The position numbers and the translations under genes are program-made. Source: Daucus carota subsp. sativus (lineage: Eukaryota > Streptophyta > Magnoliopsida > Apiales > Apiaceae). Taken from it: a stretch of DNA of 64,000 nt. The DNA lies in contig NC_030381.2 in the NCBI RefSeq assembly GCF_001625215.2, positions 43,708,689 through 43,772,688 on the forward strand, read 5' to 3'. The notes under the pieces are model-generated. The model saw nothing but the letters and a program-made list of their open reading frames with translations. It made no database searches and had not been told where the DNA came from. Shown here in pieces: positions 51,822 to 62,320 of this stretch (the first letter of the stretch is position 1; every line of letters starts with the position of its first letter).

Positions 51822-51829
51822 TATTTATA
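51822..51829 (-). promoter_or_regulatory. TATA box of the MIR164 transcript
   Basis: TATAAATA on the minus strand lies about 75 nt upstream of the mature miRNA and is followed by a CT/GA-rich stretch. A start site about 30 nt downstream (near 51795) would leave a short leader before the hairpin, typical of plant MIR genes. Confidence 0.65.
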
Positions 51830-51839
51830 GAGAGACAGA

Positions 51840-52879
51840 GACAGTGAAGAGGGTGGAGTCTTGGAGTGGGCATTCTTTAAAGACAAAACCCGATTGGAGG
51901 ATAAAAGCAAAGCAATCAAGTGGCTATAGCCATAGATTGTGGTTTACATATGATCCTATGGGAGTGGCACTGTTGAAAAGCTATGATGATAGGGGAGATA
52001 GATATATCTTTATTTTCTTACTTATATTGCCGTGTGTTTGCCAATTACTCTAACCTCTTCATGCCAAAAAGTCTACCACCACTGCTTTGGACTTTGATAT
52101 TTGATATGAAGTTTTTCCCGGACATGACAGTAATTACCTGCACAAGAGTACTAAGATATACATGGCAGTGTTCAAGTCCTACTAGTTTCGAAGTTAAAAA
52201 ATAATTATTTTTTTAAATTTACACTTAATATTATAAACTCAAGATTTTGGCCGAGACTAGATAGAGAGAAATTGGAACCATTTCAGTTGAAATTCAGTAA
52301 CTAGTTTTTCAGAAATTGCTTTTTGATTTTCAGAGTGCTCAAGAAATAAAGTTAGTTAACCTGAATTTTTAATTTTACAACCTTGGTTATAAGTTAGCAC
52401 AATTTTATAAGCCACCCCATAAAAGTAGTTATTTAAATTTATCATCATATTTTTTAATCAAATTGGAATTAAACTGTTTTTGAGATTGTCCTATTTACTG
52501 AACATAACTCTATAAGAAACAAAAGTGCAATTTTTTTTTAAAAAAAATCATTTAAGCACCTTATAATTAAGGAAAAAAATTTAATGCATCACACAAAGTC
52601 TATCCGTACCACAAATACTTGATAGTAGTGAAATTATGAATTTGTTTGACATTCAGGAGGGTAAGAAAACTTAATGGTTTCCTTCGACAAAAAAGATCGC
52701 CAAAATAGTGCAAATATTGCACGTTTGGGTTTGGATATGGGCATAAGTTATTTATTTTCTACCATCTACTATCATGGAGACGAAGAAAAAAATGTGCTAG
52801 AAAGTGAATCACAAATCATTCATAGAAAAACCTAAAAAAAAGGACAATTGGAAAAGTGGAAAATGACCGGTGGACACGG
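51840..52879. other. MIR164 upstream region and spacer
   Basis: The first few hundred bases should hold the MIR164 promoter. The rest is AT-rich with no gene seen. Confidence 0.45.
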
Positions 52880-52888
52880 GTAGAAAAT

Positions 52889-53066
52889 GGAAATGCTTGG
52901 TGCACATAATTGTGTACAAAAACATGTACATAATGTTATGTGGTGGATTTTAATTGGATGGCCCCCTGCATTTACACCAACCACCCCAATTAAAACCCAC
53001 CACATCACTTGCCACATCATTATGTACAAATTTTATGTACACAATTATGTGCACCTAGCACTACTC
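52889..53066. mobile_element. MULE-like foldback MITE
   Basis: Most of the 178 bp folds on itself: GGTGCACATAATTGTGTACA recurs as an inverted copy at the right end, as do GTACATAATG and GGTTTTAATTGG-like words. The perfect 9-bp duplication GTAGAAAAT flanks it (52880-52888, 53067-53075). Confidence 0.82.
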
Positions 53067-53111
53067 GTAGAAAATTGTTGGTAAAAAAAGATAAATACCA
53101 GATTTTTATCA

Positions 53112-53683
53112 GAGAAATGCTACGGACACAGAAAGCGGTACAGAAAATAATTACAGAATGATGTGGCAGCTTGAGGTGGACCGAGTATTTAATATGTTGT
53201 CTGCCACTAACCTAGTTACCAGCTTTTTCTCACATCTGTAATATGTTCCTTATGTTATCCTTTGTTTGTACTATCTTCTAATTAATATTTTGATATTTTA
53301 AATAATTGTTAATTCTAAAATATTTCATATTAATATATATTATTTTAAATTTCTTATTTGAATAACCCATATTTATGTAAACATATGTATTTGTATACTA
53401 TAATTAATGAAAATTAAGTGTTTAATTGAAATTCTGATTTTTCCAAAAAACTAAAATAATTTCAAAACAAAATACTTTAAATACATTGAAAAATAGAGTA
53501 ATAAAAAACTAAAAAAGTGATTACATATAAAAAGCAAGAGAATAACTATAAAACCCTCACATATTATATATATTACGAGTCTAATATAGTAAATTTATCA
53601 ATTTACATCAAAATATTACGAAAATAAAATTAGTGACATAAATAATTTAAAAGGAAAATATAATGAGAATTAAAAGGTGAAAT

Positions 53684-53727
<44 letters not shown>

Positions 53728-54472
53728 CATATAAAATATATATTTTTGAAATTATTTTAGTTATTTAAAAAATCGCATGTGAAATATTTAAATTAGACTT
53801 TTCATTTTCATTGATTATATTATACAAATAGCCGACATAAATATATTGAAAAATAAAGTAATAAAAACTAGAAAGTTTGATTACATATAAAAAAGTATAA
53901 GAATAATTTTAAAAAAAATCCTCACATATTATATATTTCACGAATATAATGTAGTAAAGTTATTAATTTAGTTCAAAATATTATACAGTTAAAATAAGTG
54001 ACAAATAACTAAGAAAAGACAATAAAAATTAAAAAGTGAATCACATAAAGAAGAAGATAAAATAAACAATGAAAATGTAATTCATATAAAGTATTTTTTT
54101 CTGAAATTATTTTAGTTTTTTGGAAAAATCACAAGTGAAATATTTGAATTAAACACCTCATCTTCATTAATTATAGTATACAAATACGTATGTTTATGTA
54201 AATATGAGTTATTCAAATAAGAAATTTAAAATAATATATATTAGTTTGATATATGTTAAAATTAATAATTATTTAAAATATAAAAATGTTAAAAGATAGT
54301 ACAAAGTACAAACAAAGGATAACATAAGTTAAAAAAAATAAAAAGTAACAGTGATAAAGGACCTGTAACTAGATCAGTGGCGGACAACATATTAAATGCT
54401 CCGTCCAACTCAAGCTGCCATATCATTCTGTAACTGTTTTCTGTAGCGTGTTCCGTGCATGTAGCATTTCTC
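53112..54472. mobile_element. Large MULE-type foldback element
   Basis: Inverted ends begin GAGAAATGCTAC and stay alignable for roughly 400 bp, through blocks such as TTACAGAATGAT, GGCAGCTTGAG, TTTAATATGTTGTC and ATTTTAAATTTCTTATTTGA. The flanks TTTTTATCA (53103-53111) and TTTTTATTA (54473-54481) are a 9-bp duplication with one change. The core repeats an AT-rich unit of about 330 bp twice in direct orientation (around 53490 and 53840) and has a TA tract at about 53689-53723. No transposase. Confidence 0.85.
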
Positions 54473-54481
54473 TTTTTATTA

Positions 54482-55400
54482 TATGGCCCATTGTTGTTCA
54501 GTGTTTCAGTTCAAATCAGTATATTAGCCTCCAGAAATGTTGGGGCGTCCCAGGGCACGGCAGGTTGCGCTCCGGCCCATATATGATAGCTTTCATCAGA
54601 TATTTCTTATGGGTTGTGTGCATATGGACTATATATGGTTGAATAAATTTTGGACCGAGAGACCACGGTTCCATTGTTAAGAGTCTCTCGGAAGACAAAA
54701 ATGTGTGTTTCTTCATTCTTGCAGTGCATTTTAAAGAAAACAAATGGCTCTTTTCTGGATCAATTTCGGACATTACACCGGTTACATGCGAACAACACCT
54801 GGTTTAGTTCTTGAGATTTTGGGTTCTGAAATTTTGAAATCTTCTATCTATATCTGTGTAGAATGTAAAAAAACATATCTAAATTAGGGTCGATTTTTCT
54901 ATGATGTGCCCTCAGCAAATACACCAACCACATCAATTAAAATGATCTGAATACAAAAATTCTCACTCTTAGCAAGTGCCCATGAGTGCACACATTTTTC
55001 ATGGTGTGCCCGTGGCACACAAGAGTCATTAACTCCCATGAGAATACTAACTTTTGATTGGTGAATGAATATTATTAAATGATGATGGCTCTCTGCATTC
55101 ACATCAATTCCACCAATCAAATTAAATGATTTTTATAAAAATTGATATTTAGCATGTGTCTATAAACACCCACTAGAAAAACTAATATAAAATAGGAGTA
55201 TCATTTAAACATCTCTCCGACTTGCTCCCTCGTCAAATTTTTTCTCCTTGCGCTCGACCAAAGCACCTCCTAATTGTTGTTCCAACTTATACGCAAAAAA
55301 TGAAAAAACGCTCCAACAAAGTACCTCCTAATTGTTGTTCCACACTTATATGCAAAAAATAGCTGTTGCATATATTCGTGTACATTCCAGACAATTCTTA
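54482..55400. other. Spacer with two linked MITE-like units
   Basis: No gene is seen. Between about 54885 and 55185 the ends GATTTTTCTATGATGTGCCC and AGTTTTTCTAGTGGGTGTT (right, reverse complement) and a central TGCACACATTTTTC/ATGGTGTGCCC junction suggest two head-to-tail MITEs of the same family as 48429-48615. Target duplications are unclear. Confidence 0.45.
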
Positions 55401-55477
55401 CCGAAGTGAATTATTAGAAGGGGCCTATGCAGGCCACAGCTCCCTCGTTTTTTATAATTGCCACATGGCTAGTTTTC

Positions 55478-55599
55478 CACGTGGCGAACCCTCAGCCATA
55501 CACTAAATCACAGATCCATCAGATTAAATCGACGGCCAATATTAAAACTACTCCCAAAATGTATGTTGACTAAAGTCATGCATTTCGACCATAAATACA
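55478..55599 (+). promoter_or_regulatory. G-box and TATA-like element of the dormancy-associated gene
   Basis: CCACGTGG at 55478-55485 is a G-box. ATAAATAC near 55591, about 75 bp before the ATG, may be the TATA box. G-boxes would fit light, sugar or ABA control, which is known for this gene family; here it is inference. Confidence 0.5.
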
Positions 55600-55669
55600 T
55601 GACTCGACTCTGCGATATGACCTCCCAATAATTCGGCGTTGAGGCTCTAAGGTACACAACAACTCCACT

Positions 55670-58015
55670 ATGAGCTTACTTGATCAGCTCTGGGACGACA
55701 CTGTCGCCGGTCCTCGCCCGGATTCCGGCCTCGGAAAGCTTCGTAAACAGTCCAGCTTAGGCTTTTTATCCGTCAACTCTGCCGACGTTAACAAGGGTAC
55801 GCACCCACCCTATCAATATCTATATCTGAAAATAATCATCAATCAACCTGAACACGGTTGGATAACTCAGTGGTTAAAAATTTATTCTTTGTCGTTCAGG
55901 TCTTGAGTTCGACCTGACTATCCCGAAAATTAATCACATGTTACATGGAACAAAGCATCGACAAGATTATCGGTTTCCATAATTGTTGTAATTTATCAGA
56001 TGTTTATAAATGTTTGGTTTTCTGACGGATAATTGTTATAAATTATTAGATATTTATAGATGCTCGATGTGGTACTGAGATGTTATAAAAGCTTGATATA
56101 GTGTGTATGTAGCTAGGTTAATAAAGCTATGGTAGTATAAATCTGATTGAACGTTGATCTGTGGCAGTATCGGACGGTGGGAATATGAGATCAGGCGGGG
56201 ATACTCCGGCGAGAGTTACGCGAAGCATAACGATTCTGAAGCCGCCTGTAGTCGGAGATCAGAGTGAGACGCCGCCAGCTTCGCCGGCAGGATCTACAAC
56301 TCCGAATTCTCCGTTTTCGAGTAAGTATTATTGGTGCTTTTTCAGTATTCTTGTGTTTGCCCCTGGGCTGGGGCGGATCTAGGAAGAGGCACGGGGGGAC
56401 ACGTGCCCCCCCTAAATTTTTTTTTTTACAGTTTTTCACCATTCTAAATTTTACAAAATTATAGAAGTGCCCCCCAAGATTTGAAAATATATAGGTGTTT
56501 TCCGAAAATTTGCTTGGTGCCCCCAAGATTTTGGGTCTAGATCCGCCCCTGCCCCTGGGTCGGTATATACGTAGGGGTGTTTAAAGGGGATTGATTATGG
56601 GAGCAAGGGTAATGTGGTCAAATAGAGTGTTGTCGCTGGGTAAGATGGATATGTATCCTGTTAGATAAACAATAAGATAAAGTTAGGAGGATGCAATTAT
56701 TATGTTGGGCACTATTAGAAAACGACGTGCATCTTTGGCTAATATACTGATCCAGTAAACTTCCTTTTTCTTTTTGAGGGCATATCAATTTAAAATAAAA
56801 AATAGAGTATAACTTTATGAAAGTAAATAAAACTCGATAATCAATCACAAGCTTATTAATTTTTCTTATTCATGTAAGACATGATCGCAGATTTCGGGAA
56901 TCGGAACTAATCGGTTGAGCCAACGATTCAGAAATTATGATTTATCAGATTTTTTATTAATAGTCTGGCCCGACCAAAGACTGATAGCCGGAACTTTTAA
57001 TCAAATCAGAATATAAACGATAAATTAATCAAATATTTTTTTTTAAATTTAACTAGAGATTTTCAGAACACTGACAAAAAATCCGAAAGATTCACAAATA
57101 ATGAGGGGAGAATTGAATCCAGCACTTACTCTATTACTTATTGTATCGGGGACCTCACAGTCCCTTGGCCACTATGTCCATCTGTTAAGTATTTAAGCTG
57201 ATCCAACGGCTACAAGTGTTATAGTATAAACTACAACATATTAAGTATAAAATTGAATGAATCATGTCATTCTCAGTGACTTGGTAGATTCAAATGTTTG
57301 GACTTTTCTTTTCGTATATATGTTTATGTTGATTATATTAATAATATATGTCATTTTACATCGCATCATGCGGGGCGGGCTGATCATTCTTAATATGTAG
57401 CTTGACACATTCAAGGAACATCTAATCTTATAAATAAGATTTAATTATGTGACAATCTTACATTAATAAACCTCATTTGTCCCGGAGTGGATTATTGTTG
57501 CTTTCAAGGTGTAGCTATATAATTGACATATCCCAAACGAAGCTAAGTATCTTGATAACATGATCAGACTAATCTTGATGTCAAGATCAGTTGCATGAAA
57601 TTATTGGCGGATCCTGGAATTGATAGATCGAGGCTTGATTGATATTAAGAAAAAAACCAAATTTTCACAGTTCTCGATGTCAGATATAAAGTCATACATA
57701 TTAAATATGAAGAAGCATGATTGCTTAATTGGATAATCATGATCAGTAGATCCATCAGTTATACAGTCTTGTGTGTAGGCATGGTTAATTATTATTTGGT
57801 CATCTGTATGTGCAAGCTTGTTTCCTCTTGATATGTTTACTCTTATTTCCCTTGACCAATATTGTACTCCAAAACAATCTATATCACTAACCTGAGGTTT
57901 TCCTTTTAATCTAGGAGGAGGGTCCTTCCAATTCCGTAGAAGGTCCGTGTTGGAAACCTATGAGAAAGCAAGCGGAATCGGATTCAAGAGCCCTCGTCCT
58001 CCTTATGACATATGA
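55670..58015 (+). CDS. Dormancy/auxin-associated family protein (DRM1/ARP-like)
   Basis: Members of this small plant family rise in dormant buds and under sugar or auxin depletion; their biochemical role is unknown and much of the chain is predicted disordered. Exons 55670-55796, 56168-56320 and 57915-58015 total 381 nt (126 aa). The N-terminus MSLLDQLWDDTVAGPRPDSG and GLGKLRK are the family signature. RVTRSITILKP, the Ser/Thr/Pro-rich PPASPAGSTTPNSPF and RRRSVLETYEKA follow in the expected order, and the C-terminus is SPRPPYDI rather than the more common SPTVYDW. Intron 2 carries a small MULE-like insertion, and a CACTA element starts 92 bp after the stop codon, within or next to the 3' UTR. 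Confidence 0.92.
56368..56549. mobile_element. Small MULE-like MITE in intron 2 of the dormancy gene
   Basis: The ends CTGGGGCGGATCTAG and GGGGCGGATCTAGACC (right, reverse complement) are inverted. They are flanked by a perfect 10-bp direct repeat TGCCCCTGGG (56358-56367, 56550-56559). The interior has CACGTGCCCCCC and GTGCCCCC words and a T-run. Confidence 0.75.
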
Positions 58016-58610
58016 GATTTCCTTAGCGGAAATAGTCACTAGCTGTTACATATGTACTTTGCTTCCCTGTTCAAGAAATGAGGAGTGCATTGGAATGTTA
58101 TTACTATCACTACACCATAAGTGGCCTATTGTAACAAATAATTTTGGTGTTACAAGATAAAATGTTACCATAGGTGCCTTAAAATGAATTTTATCTACAT
58201 ATGCCTACACCTTTTTTTAGTGTAACCATAGGTAAAGTACAGTGTAATCGTAGATGTAATGAGACATCTATGCTAACATTTTATTTGGTGTTACCGTTGG
58301 TTTTAAAATAAGTGTAACTAATTGCTGAATTGTTTTGGGCGGCTGAAATGAAACATGCGCGGGATAACTTCAAAATAATTAAAAACAGAAAGGGGGAAAA
58401 TAAAGTCTTGCCCTAAAATTAAAACTAAAACAAAAACACTACAGTTGCGTTGTCCTAAAACTAAAAAAGCTCCCTCTCTCTCGAACACTCTCCTCAGCTC
58501 ACCTCTCACCTCTCTCAAAATCAATCGCGATCACTCACTCACTGAACCCTAAACCACCCACCCACCCACCCAGTCACCCACTCAACACTCACTAACCAGT
58601 CACTCACTCA

Positions 58611-58760
58611 GTCGGGTCTGCAATCGGGCTACAATCGGGTTTACAATCGGGTCTACGCTCTTCAACTGGGTTTTTACTCTCAATCGGGTAGCAATTTGGT
58701 GTTCAATTGAGTCTTAAGTTGGGGTTTTCAATTGGGTTTTCATTCGGGACTTGAACTAGG
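58611..58760. repeat. Repeats of CAATCGGGT in the leader-like segment
   Basis: CAATCGGGT or close variants (CAACTGGGT, CAATTGGGT) occur about eight times in 150 bp. Just upstream are CACTCA and CACCCAC runs. The segment looks like a 5' leader with a promoter and may drive a chimeric transcript. Confidence 0.6.
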
Positions 58761-59284
58761 GTTTTTTGTATAATATTGGATTAGATACTGCATCCTTTTG
58801 TATGAACAGGTATATTTTCTCACCTACTACTATTATTCTTTAGCCCTGTTGACAAACAACTGCTGCCCAGACTTTCAGTTCCTCGTTTAAGGTACTAATT
58901 TTGATTTATCACTCCATTTTTTTAGAATTTTATCTTTATGTGATTTTTGATTTGTGAGTACTTATGTTATTTTTTTTTTGTAAGGAGTACTTATGTTATT
59001 TTGATTGCTTGATATTTGCTGTTTTTATATGTTTGTTTGATGGGGTTGTTAAAGTTTGAATCTTGAAGATTTTCCCAGCTTTGTGTACTGTGATCTTGAT
59101 TCTTGTTGACTTGGTGGACTCAGTCAGCTAATTGAACTGATGGGTGTTTTTTATATTGATTTGTTATGATTTTTTGGGTACTTTTGATTGCTCTGCACTG
59201 CAAAATAAGATAGCTATTGCAATCTATTGGAAGTTCAGTATTATTCATAAATTAAATAGAAATGGCGCTGCATCTGCTTGACAG

Positions 59285-59675
59285 TGTGTTTAGACGCGGA
59301 GAACTTTAAAAACTTCAAGCTGGTTGAGCGCAAACAGCTTAGTCACAATGTCGCTGAATTCAAGTTTGCACTTCCCACACCTACTTCAGTGCTTGGCCTT
59401 CCAATCGGACAACACATTAGTTGCAGGTTTGGCTGATTGATTTGTCTTTTAATTAGTTTTCTTTAACCTTTGCCTATTACAAGGCATATATAGTTTCTTT
59501 AATCATACGATCATATGTGGCTTGTTATACAGATATATAATTGTATTATTATTCAAAAATATACTAAAAATAAGTGTCAAACAGAGGTAAAGACAGCCAA
59601 GGTGAAGAAGTTATTAAACCATAGACATCTACTACTCTGGACTCAGATGTTGGACATTTTAAATTAGTTATTAAG
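59285..59675 (+). pseudogene. Captured NADH-cytochrome b5 reductase exons
   Basis: Two exons with the parental intron between them. The first, 59285-59426, encodes [20 protein letters not shown] followed by a stretch ending [10 protein letters not shown]. The second, 59585-59675, encodes RGKDSQGEEVIKP, then an in-frame TAG where the Tyr of the PYTP flavin-binding motif belongs, then TSTTLDSDVGHFKLVIK. Splice sites are intact. The parent is the microsomal CBR1 type. As carried here it cannot make a working reductase; the membrane anchor, the rest of the FAD domain and the NADH domain are absent. Confidence 0.9.
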
Positions 59676-59810
59676 GTATATACTCAAGTTCCTTAAGCAG
59701 GATTATTGGCCGAGGCTCCATTCACATAGTTCTTTGTTTCTGTGATATAATGCATATATGAGAAAATTTGTGATTCTCCTAGTCTTTTCTTTTGTTCTGT
59801 GCATTGGTAG

Positions 59811-60130
59811 ACAGATAATATTTTTGAGGACTCCTTGCAAGAGATTCAACTTTCATATGACAATGTCAAGAAGTTAACCATTTATAGGTTACCAGGCCAA
59901 TTGGGAGTGGTAAGACTTCATTGCTAAGAGCTATCGCTGGTCTCTGGAGTACTGGTCAGGGAAGCATCAGATTCTATGGGAAGACTGCTGAGGATTCTAG
60001 CATACCCCCTTCTTCAGATTCAACTCCTTAAAAACCAAGCGCTCCAACCAATTCCACTGGAAATCTAAAAAGACCTAATTCTAGAGGTGTATTTTTCCTT
60101 CCACAAGTGCTCTAGATGAAGCTAATGAGG
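59811..60130 (+). pseudogene. Captured ABCD-type half-transporter fragment with internal deletion
   Basis: The nucleotide-binding domain of an ABC subfamily D protein is recognisable as RPIGSGKTSLLRAIAGLW, where the first Gly of Walker A has become Arg (near 59893). After a divergent linker, RGVFFLPQ (the block after Walker A) runs directly into out-of-frame STSALDEANE, which normally follows Walker B. The roughly 60-100 residues between them, including the ABC signature, are deleted. The fragment ends at a GT. The parent is probably the plastid/peroxisomal ABCD2-like type. Non-functional. Confidence 0.85.
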
Positions 60131-61052
60131 TACTCTCTCTTTACTTTTTTGTCGTTCTGTCTTGAACTGTACAGTATTGCGGAAGCCTTAAAATATAAAA
60201 CTAATATTGCAAAAATACTGAAAAAGGTCAGAAACCAGAGCTGGATTCTTTAGAAATGGGATTGTAGATTAGATTATTATTCCATTTCTGTTGGTCGCTA
60301 CTGTAGTTACACCTAGAGAATATTAGTTTTGACTAAAGAAATTGAAAATGTGTAATGACAACGTTATTTCTATGACTTGTTTTTCAGTTATCAGGTCAAT
60401 CAGTGAGTTTGCATCACTCTCTTGTTCTCTTTATTGGTTGGTATAGTTTACCAGGCAGAGTGATTTGTTGGTTTGCCAGCAGTTGTCAAGCTATAGATAA
60501 GCTGTGGCCTTTATATTTAACACATGTTATTCATTTATTTTATTACACTTAATTTTAATGTTTTCCAACAAACTAAATTATTTATTTGTCTGCCTAACCG
60601 AGAGGGAGGTTGAGAGGGTGGAATGCTGTATCGGTTTTATGTATGGATCTTTCGCAGCACATAGCAACATACTTTTTGCTCTGATATAGGATTATGACCA
60701 CTTATTTACTTTTGTATATATGAAACATTTCTTGATTGTGTTTAGTATCTAGACCTGATGTAATTATGCTTCTTCAAAACAAAATTAAAGAGGCTTTTAA
60801 ACCTAAGCCTGCAACTCGTAAGAACAATTAATTTGTCTAATTTTCATCCGGATCTTATATATACTTTGAATTGGATAGATCATAGAAGTAATAAAAGAAG
60901 AAGAAAAAATTTCTTGTCACGTCAATTGATCAAAGATATATAATTTAAAACCATTAACTATATAATAATAGGTGGCATTGCCACTTTTATCTTCTTGATG
61001 CTGTAGTAGTAGACTATTACTTTTTTTTTTAAACCTTTGTTTTATATTGTAG

Positions 61053-61113
61053 ATTCACCACTACACCCAGCCACACATCCAAATGAATGAATATCGAGAC
61101 CGTGTAATATTGG
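61053..61113 (+). pseudogene. Exon-like fragment of an unidentified gene in the CACTA body
   Basis: Between TTGTAG and GTAAGC a clean short exon reads IHHYTQPHIQMNEYRDRVIL. The splice signals are good. I do not recognise the parent gene. Confidence 0.45.
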
Positions 61114-61429
61114 TAAGCATGTAGCCTTTGTGATCTTCCTGACCAATCACCTAATTAGTAGATATTCTTGTAATATGATCCTGTAATTACAGATATTAGA
61201 TATCTGAAAAAAAAAGTAAGAACATAAGGATGTTACTAGAGCCAGAACTTATATTACGTAATTATTACAGAAATTAGTTACTCTTCCATATCTGATACAT
61301 CATAATATCTATACTTATGTAGTGTTTACATTTTTCTAATATTTGTTCTTGAAGAAGAGTAAAGAAGATTTGATTCGTATATTTTCTATCCAACATTATA
61401 CATTTGTGATGAAAGATTTCAATAACAGG

Positions 61430-61615
61430 TTTACGTAGAAAGTCAAGCAGCAGATTAGTAAAGGACAATATGAAGCTGCAACTAATTCATGGAGTGAACT
61501 TGAGAATGTTATATATTCTTCGGATTTGGCATACCAGAATCCAGATTTGAAGATCAATCTCGATGAGTCCGACAAGTATACAGAAGCAGAAGCAGAGTCA
61601 TTTGAGTCTGATTAG
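61430..61615 (+). pseudogene. Captured fragment resembling a serine carboxypeptidase-like protein
   Basis: After an acceptor-like AACAG the frame reads VKQQISKGQYEAATNSWSEL followed by ENVI, then a divergent acidic tail ending in TAG at 61613. The first part resembles the linker of SCPL50/51-type serine carboxypeptidases, which precedes the VDFYNFLLD motif; that motif is absent here. The identification is tentative. Confidence 0.4.
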
Positions 61616-62320
61616 TAGTAATACTTGTCGCAATTTAACTCTGTTTTGGTTTTTAATTGTACCTCATGATTATGATGTATTTTAATTGTTGCTGGTTGGT
61701 ATAGCCAGGCTTGGAGCTCTGTTTTTGGTAATTATTGGAATTGTGTTTGTTGTTGGATATTGATTGGTAAATTTGAAATGGAGAAGTGCTATTTTCAGAT
61801 GTAATATTGCCTTTTTTTTCCCGATAAAGTGTTGGCTAAGAGTCTTGTAAAGTGTAGCTTGTAAAGTGTAGCTAGCTATTGTTGTAAATGGTTCATAATT
61901 CTCTGTTGCTAAATATCAAAAAATGTTGGTAAAGATATAAAAAATGTAGGTAAAGGTAGAAAGGTTTATATAAAAATGTAACCATAACTAACAAGATGTT
62001 GCCATTGATAACTTAGTTTTTTAAAGTTCAGTGTTACAGTAGCACAAATGGTGTTACCATAGGCCTATAGTTACAGCTCATTTAGTGTTACCAAAGCAAA
62101 TCAAAGTGTAGGCATAGAGGTGTATGGTTACACTTTTTGAGGTGTAACCAAAAAATGAAAATATGTTACCCTAGACCCCTATGGTAGCACCGATTTTAGT
62201 TACGATCCTGTTTTGTGAAAAAGTGTTACCATAGCCCTTTTTTGCACTTTCAGCAACACTTTCTGGCCTTTATTCACACTTTTTTGGTTGTTACAATAGG
62301 CCACTTATGGTGTAGTGTAT

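Larger units (their letters stand above)
58108..62317. mobile_element. Non-autonomous CACTA (EnSpm) transposon carrying host gene fragments
   Basis: The ends are CACTACACCATAAGTGGCCT and, in reverse complement, the same 20 bases; identity continues through ATTGTAACAA. The 3-bp duplication TAT (58105-58107, 62318-62320) is as expected for CACTA. Subterminal regions repeat TGTTACCATAGG-like words in both orientations, as CACTA transposase-binding arrays do. The 4.2-kb body has no transposase. It holds exon pieces of an NADH-cytochrome b5 reductase, an ABCD half transporter and at least one other gene, all in plus orientation, downstream of a leader-like segment (58480-58800). Confidence 0.93.

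Noticed and set aside
51624-52053. Overlapping plus-strand open frames next to the miR164 hairpin
   Set aside because: They run antisense through the miR164 precursor and its promoter, match no protein family and have no splice context.
54516-54773. Minus-strand 85-codon frame
   Set aside because: No recognised family and no neighbouring exons; the sequence is spacer next to a MULE end.
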